DNA of 8,767 nt from Actinomycetes bacterium (GTDB taxonomy: Bacteria > Actinomycetota > Actinomycetes > Actinomycetales > Microbacteriaceae). Of the stretch, positions 5,654 through 8,767 are shown piece by piece. The translations under genes and the position numbers were made by a program. The notes below the pieces were generated by a model. That model made no database searches and was not told the origin of the DNA. It worked only from the letters and a program-made list of their open reading frames with translations. Position 1 is the stretch's first letter. Every line of letters begins with the position of its first letter. Location: the NCBI GenBank assembly GCA_030425055.1, contig JAUHVN010000102.1, positions 1 through 8,767 of the forward strand, given 5' to 3'.

Positions 5654-6442
5654 ATGACCTCAGCGACGGGCATGACGGGCCGCACGATCGTCATCACCGG
5701 GGCGGCCGGCGGTCAGGGGCTCGCGCTCGCGCTGCTGCTCGAGCGTGCCGGCGCGCACGTGGTCGCCGTCGACGTCGCGGATGCCGCACCCGCCGAGCTG
5801 GAGGGCACCGGAGTCGAGTACCGCCGCCTCGACGTGGCATCCGAGACCGGATGGGCAGACCTCGCGGCGCACCTCGAGGACACGCTCGACGGCGAGCCGC
5901 TGCGCGGGCTGGTCAACAACGCCGGCATCACCCACCGTGCCCGCGTCGGCGAGGTCGCGCGCGCCGACTGGGACCGCGTGCTCGGCGTGAATCTCACCGG
6001 TCCCCTGCTGGGCATCCAGGCGCTCGCGCCGCTGATGGCCGAGGGATCGGTCATCGTGAACGTCGGATCGGTCGCGGCGCTGACCGGCCACTACCCCGTC
6101 GCCTACACGTCGTCGAAGTGGGGGCTGCGCGGCCTCACGCACGCGGCGGCGACCGAGCTCGGACCCCGCGGCATCCGGGTCTCGATCGTGCACCCCGGCT
6201 ACATCGAGACGCCGATGACCGCGAATGCCCCCGACGCGATGCGCGATGCCCAACTGTCGCTCACCCCGCTGGAGCGCACCGGCCACGCCGACGAGGTCGC
6301 CGGCACCGTCGCGTTCCTGCTGTCGGATGCCGCGTCTTACGTGACCGGTGCCGAGATCACCGTCGACGGCGGGTTCGTCTCGAGCGGCGGCGCGAAGCCG
6401 CTGTCGGACGGCATCCGCGCCGCGACCGCGCCGCACGACTGA
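5654..6442 (+). CDS. SDR-family NAD-dependent oxidoreductase (second of a divergent pair)
   Basis: This 262-residue classical SDR has every expected landmark. These are the cofactor loop TGAAGGQG (15-22), Asp40 at the end of beta-2 (VVAVDVAD, predicting NAD(H) rather than NADP(H)), Asp60, and NNAG (88-91). The catalytic tetrad is Asn113 (GVNLTG), Ser139 (NVGSVAAL), Tyr151 and Lys155 (YTSSK). The C-terminal PGYIETPM (181-188) and SDAASYVTGAEITVDGG (224-240) are also standard. The overall pattern resembles hydroxysteroid- and cyclic-alcohol-type dehydrogenases, but the substrate cannot be assigned. ATG 5654 is preferred because of the -10 box 6 nt upstream, and ATG 5672 would trim six residues. 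The gene is head to head with the other SDR and convergent with the GMC oxidoreductase. It ends inside the left arm of a strong inverted repeat. Confidence 0.92.
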   Translation: MTSATGMTGRTIVITGAAGGQGLALALLLERAGAHVVAVDVADAAPAELEGTGVEYRRLDVASETGWADLAAHLEDTLDGEPLRGLVNNAGITHRARVGEVARADWDRVLGVNLTGPLLGIQALAPLMAEGSVIVNVGSVAALTGHYPVAYTSSKWGLRGLTHAAATELGPRGIRVSIVHPGYIETPMTANAPDAMRDAQLSLTPLERTGHADEVAGTVAFLLSDAASYVTGAEITVDGGFVSSGGAKPLSDGIRAATAPHD

Positions 6443-6504
6443 GGAGATCTGCGGATTCGAGGAGCCGCCCGCGCAGGCACCCTCGATCGTGCCGATCTCC
6501 TCAG
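6439..6504. terminator. bidirectional terminator-like stem-loop between convergent genes
   Basis: CTGAGGAGATC (6439-6449) and GATCTCCTCAG (6494-6504) are perfect 11-bp inverted arms. A second paired block, TCGAGG (6457-6462) with CCTCGA (6481-6486), lies at exactly symmetric offsets, separated from the outer stem by 7-nt internal loops. The structure fills the 68-nt gap between the plus-strand SDR gene, whose stop codon sits in the left arm, and the minus-strand GMC gene. There is no T-tract, as is common for actinobacterial terminators. Confidence 0.65.
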
Positions 6505-6510
6505 CCGCGC

Positions 6511-8103
6511 CTACACCGACGCGGTGCCGGATGCCTCGTCGAGGGCGGCCACGAGAGCCCGCGCGCCGCGCGCGGCGATCGCGACGCTCATGAGCGTGGG
6601 GTTCATCGCGTTGGCGGTCGGGATCGTGCCGTTGCCGCCGACCCACAGCCCCTCGACACCCCACACCCGCGAGTACGGGTCGGCGACCGACGTACCGTCG
6701 TCCGTCTCGCCGACGCGCACGGTGCCCATGTAGTGCAGGCTCGAGCCGTTCGGCAGCAGCCGCGGCTCTGCCACGAAGTGCCCCAGCGCATTGCCGGCGC
6801 GCCGCAGGCGCTCGGTCGCCGCGTCGATCTCGGCCTCTTCCGCCTCGGTGAGGGCGTACTCGATCGTCATGTTCGGGAAGCCGCGGTAGTCGAGCTCGTC
6901 GTCGTCGAAGCTCACGCCGTCTTCGACGCGCGGCCGCTTGCGCATGCCGTAGCCCATGTTCACGTACCCCCACCGATTCTCGGCGAAGTCGGCGCCGGGC
7001 GGCATGAGGAACGGCGTGGTCTCGGAGTACATCACCTGGAGGCCGAACGGGTGGTCGGGCTCGGAGAACGGGATGCGGTTGACCGCCGCGACCGGGTCGG
7101 CCGGGTTGACCGCGCGGCGCGCCTTCTCGGCGTCGAGGTCGGTCTCCGTCGCGTACCGCTGCATCCGGTCGGCGTCCAGCGCGACGGTCGAGATCACGAC
7201 GGGATGCTCGGTGAGGTAGCGCCCGAGCGCGGCGGGACGGATGCCGGACGCCCACAGCAGCTGCGGCGAGCGGAACGCGTCGGCGGCGACCACGACGGCG
7301 TCCGCCGCGACGAAGGCGGTCTCGCGCGTGCGCAGGTCTTCGACGGTCACCCCGGTGACGCGGTCGCCGTCGCGCTCGACGCGGCGCACGAGCGACAGAT
7401 CCCGCAGATCGAAGCGCTCGGCGAGCGGGTGGCCGTCTTCGATGAGAGGCCCCAGCACCGCGTCGGCGCCGGCCCAGCGCATCGTGCCGTCGGGCTGCGG
7501 GTCTCCCGCGACCGGCAGTGTGCCCGGACCGTAGCCGTCGGGCAGCTCGGCGCCGAACTCGTCGTCGAGAAGCGACCGGATCGCCGCGCCGACGGCGGAG
7601 TCGGCGAACGCCGCCGACTGCACGTGCAGCAGGCGCTTCGCCTCGTCGAGCAGCCGCTCCCACTCGTCGTCGGCGATGAACGGGATCTTCTCGCTGAACG
7701 CGGGCGACGGCGTCGCGCACGTCCAGTGCGCGCCCTGCCCGCCGACGTTCGTCGACGCGGCGACCGCCGGAAAGGTGGGGGCGTGGGCCGACCCCTCGCC
7801 GCCGAAGTCGAGCAGGTGAGTGCCGCCGCGCGCCGTGAACATGCCCTCGACGGCGACGCCGGCCGGGATGCCGAGGCTCTCGCGGTACGACCCGGCCTGC
7901 GGCCCCTGCGACATCTCTCGCGCGCGCTCCTTCTCGTCGGGGTCGGCGATGTTGCGCACGCTCTCGCCGGGGATCGCGGTCAGCTGCGGCCCGGCCTCGA
8001 ACATGACAACGCGGGCGGTGGGGTGGCCCTCGAGGATCAGCCGCGCGTAGGCGGACCCGATGGGCCCGGAGCCGACGACGACGACGGTGGGGGTGGTGCT
8101 CAT
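6511..8103 (-). CDS. GMC oxidoreductase, pyranose 2-oxidase / C-glycoside 3-oxidase-like
   Basis: This 530-residue FAD enzyme should oxidise a sugar or glycoside hydroxyl to a ketone. The N-terminal dinucleotide fold is VVVVGSGPIGSAY (7-19), with Glu36 in FEAG as the likely ribose ligand. GAHWTCATP (124-132) matches the pyranose-oxidase segment in which the fungal His is covalently joined to FAD. The equivalent here is His126, but bacterial relatives may bind FAD without a covalent link. The C-terminal SSLHYMGT (454-461) supplies catalytic His457, and NAMNPTLM (498-505) supplies Asn501. Characterised relatives are fungal and bacterial pyranose 2-oxidases and the CarA/G3Ox C-glycoside 3-oxidases of soil actinobacteria, so regiochemistry at C2 or C3 is open. 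There is no signal peptide, so it is probably cytoplasmic. ATG 8103 is chosen because AAGGAGAG lies just upstream. ATG 8124 overlaps the preceding stop codon and would place that site inside the gene. Confidence 0.88.
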   Translation of the reverse strand: MSTTPTVVVVGSGPIGSAYARLILEGHPTARVVMFEAGPQLTAIPGESVRNIADPDEKERAREMSQGPQAGSYRESLGIPAGVAVEGMFTARGGTHLLDFGGEGSAHAPTFPAVAASTNVGGQGAHWTCATPSPAFSEKIPFIADDEWERLLDEAKRLLHVQSAAFADSAVGAAIRSLLDDEFGAELPDGYGPGTLPVAGDPQPDGTMRWAGADAVLGPLIEDGHPLAERFDLRDLSLVRRVERDGDRVTGVTVEDLRTRETAFVAADAVVVAADAFRSPQLLWASGIRPAALGRYLTEHPVVISTVALDADRMQRYATETDLDAEKARRAVNPADPVAAVNRIPFSEPDHPFGLQVMYSETTPFLMPPGADFAENRWGYVNMGYGMRKRPRVEDGVSFDDDELDYRGFPNMTIEYALTEAEEAEIDAATERLRRAGNALGHFVAEPRLLPNGSSLHYMGTVRVGETDDGTSVADPYSRVWGVEGLWVGGNGTIPTANAMNPTLMSVAIAARGARALVAALDEASGTASV

Positions 8104-8106
8104 GAT

Positions 8107-8114
8107 CTCTCCTT
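8107..8114 (-). promoter_or_regulatory. strong Shine-Dalgarno of the GMC oxidoreductase
   Basis: On the minus strand AAGGAGAG lies just upstream of the ATG at 8103, with the AGGAG core 5 nt away. This is the best ribosome-binding site in the window and decides the start. The gene thus begins 17 nt after the upstream MFS stop codon, as expected for an internal operon gene and in contrast to the leaderless starts elsewhere. Confidence 0.8.
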
Positions 8115-8120
8115 CGATGG

Positions 8121-8767
8121 TCATGCGTTGGCGGGTGCGGCGGATGCCTCGGCGGGCAGTTCATCGGACAGACGGCCGGCCGGCAGCAGCACGGCGGCGA
8201 TGATTCCGAGGGCGTACGTGGCGGCGAGCGCGAGGAAGACGGGCGCGAGCACGTCGCGGTAGATCTCCGCCACCTCGGTCTGGATGGCCAGCGACGCCTC
8301 GTGCACGACGCGCGGCGTGAGGGTCGAGGCATCCAGCGAGGAGGGCAGGCGTGCGACGACGCCGAAGCCGATCACCCCGCCGATGACGGCCGTCCCCAGC
8401 GTCGCGCCGATCTGGCGGACGAGGTTCGTCGTGGCGGTGATGGCGCCCACCTCGGTGCGCGGCACGGCGCTCTGAACGACTGCGATCACCAGGCTCATGA
8501 AGCATCCGGTGCCCAGGCCCACGACGGCCATGACGGCCATCGGCACCCACAGGGGCAGTCCGACGGGCAGCAGCGCCATGACGAAGAGTCCGACCGCGCC
8601 CATCGTCGTGCCGATGATCGGATAGATGCGGTAGCGCCCGGTGCGACCCGCCAGCCAGCCGGTGGTGAGGTTGGCGACCAGCATCCCGAACACCGTCGCG
8701 ATCGGCACGAGACCCGAGACGGTCGCACTCGTGCGGTAGGCCATCTGGAAGTAGGTCGGCAGATACG
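8121..8767 (-). CDS. MFS transporter, DHA2-like, C-terminal part (start lies past the right edge)
   Basis: The last 214 residues of a minus-strand membrane transporter are visible, and the reading frame is open to the window edge. The segment beginning YLPTYFQMAYRTSATVSG is typical of the helix 8-9 region of 14-helix DHA2 (EmrB/QacA-like) transporters. NLTTGWLAGRTGRYRIYP is the second-half equivalent of motif A. GAITATTNLVRQIGATLGTAVIGG and a long loop (SSLDASTLTPRVVHEA) before a final helix also fit this group. A hydrophilic Ala/Glu-rich tail ends the protein. It lies upstream of the GMC oxidoreductase with a 17-nt gap and is probably co-transcribed with it. It could export the oxidase's product or move a glycoside, although DHA2 members are usually exporters. 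Specificity cannot be judged, as the N-terminal half is missing. Confidence 0.9.
   Translation of the reverse strand, partial: YLPTYFQMAYRTSATVSGLVPIATVFGMLVANLTTGWLAGRTGRYRIYPIIGTTMGAVGLFVMALLPVGLPLWVPMAVMAVVGLGTGCFMSLVIAVVQSAVPRTEVGAITATTNLVRQIGATLGTAVIGGVIGFGVVARLPSSLDASTLTPRVVHEASLAIQTEVAEIYRDVLAPVFLALAATYALGIIAAVLLPAGRLSDELPAEASAAPANA

Noticed and set aside
6511..8103. Assigning the GMC enzyme as choline or cholesterol oxidase
   Set aside because: The HWTCATP segment and SSLHYMGT/NPTL C-terminus match the pyranose-oxidase group better. The exact substrate still cannot be assigned.
5611..8262. Very long plus-strand (883 codons) and minus-strand (890 codons, 5660-8332) open frames
   Set aside because: Both cross the boundaries of the SDR, GMC and MFS genes and have biased Arg/Ala/Gly composition without motifs. 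They are by-products of few AT-rich stop codons.

Overview
The window looks like chromosomal DNA from a high-GC actinobacterium, most likely Microbacteriaceae and probably Microbacterium or a close relative. This rests on very GC-rich codon third positions, frequent GGATGC/GCATCC words, genes that start 6-8 nt after a TANNNT box with no Shine-Dalgarno sequence (leaderless style), and the protein families present. The assignment is an inference, as no marker gene is in the window. Genes are tightly packed. The longest gap is about 106 nt, so no stretch over 300 nt lacks a gene, and I see no RNA genes, insertion sequences or CRISPR array.

Layout, left to right: (1) the N-terminal part of an alpha/beta hydrolase on the minus strand, running off the left edge; (2) a divergent plus-strand pair with a 4-nt gap, encoding a stand-alone condensation-domain-like acyltransferase and a DHA2-type MFS exporter; (3) a POT/PTR-family proton:oligopeptide symporter with its own leaderless promoter; (4) a minus-strand SDR oxidoreductase that converges on the symporter with only 17 nt between the stop codons; (5) a second SDR, head to head with the first across a 106-nt region that holds an imperfect 21-bp palindrome; (6) a strong inverted repeat between convergent genes; (7) a minus-strand pair at the right edge, made of a second DHA2-type MFS transporter (C-terminal part only) followed after 17 nt by a GMC oxidoreductase of the pyranose 2-oxidase / C-glycoside 3-oxidase type.

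Two gene pairs may act as units. The condensation-like enzyme and its adjacent exporter could make and export a small acylated or amide-linked product. The sugar/glycoside oxidase and its upstream transporter are probably co-transcribed and could handle a glycoside or a sugar-like toxin. Neither substrate can be read from the sequence. The SDRs have intact nucleotide-binding and Tyr-Lys motifs, but their substrates are unknown. I see no clearly new multi-gene defence or mobile system. The points most worth following are the glycoside-oxidase module, the lone condensation enzyme with its exporter, the leaderless promoter series and the over-represented GGATGC word.
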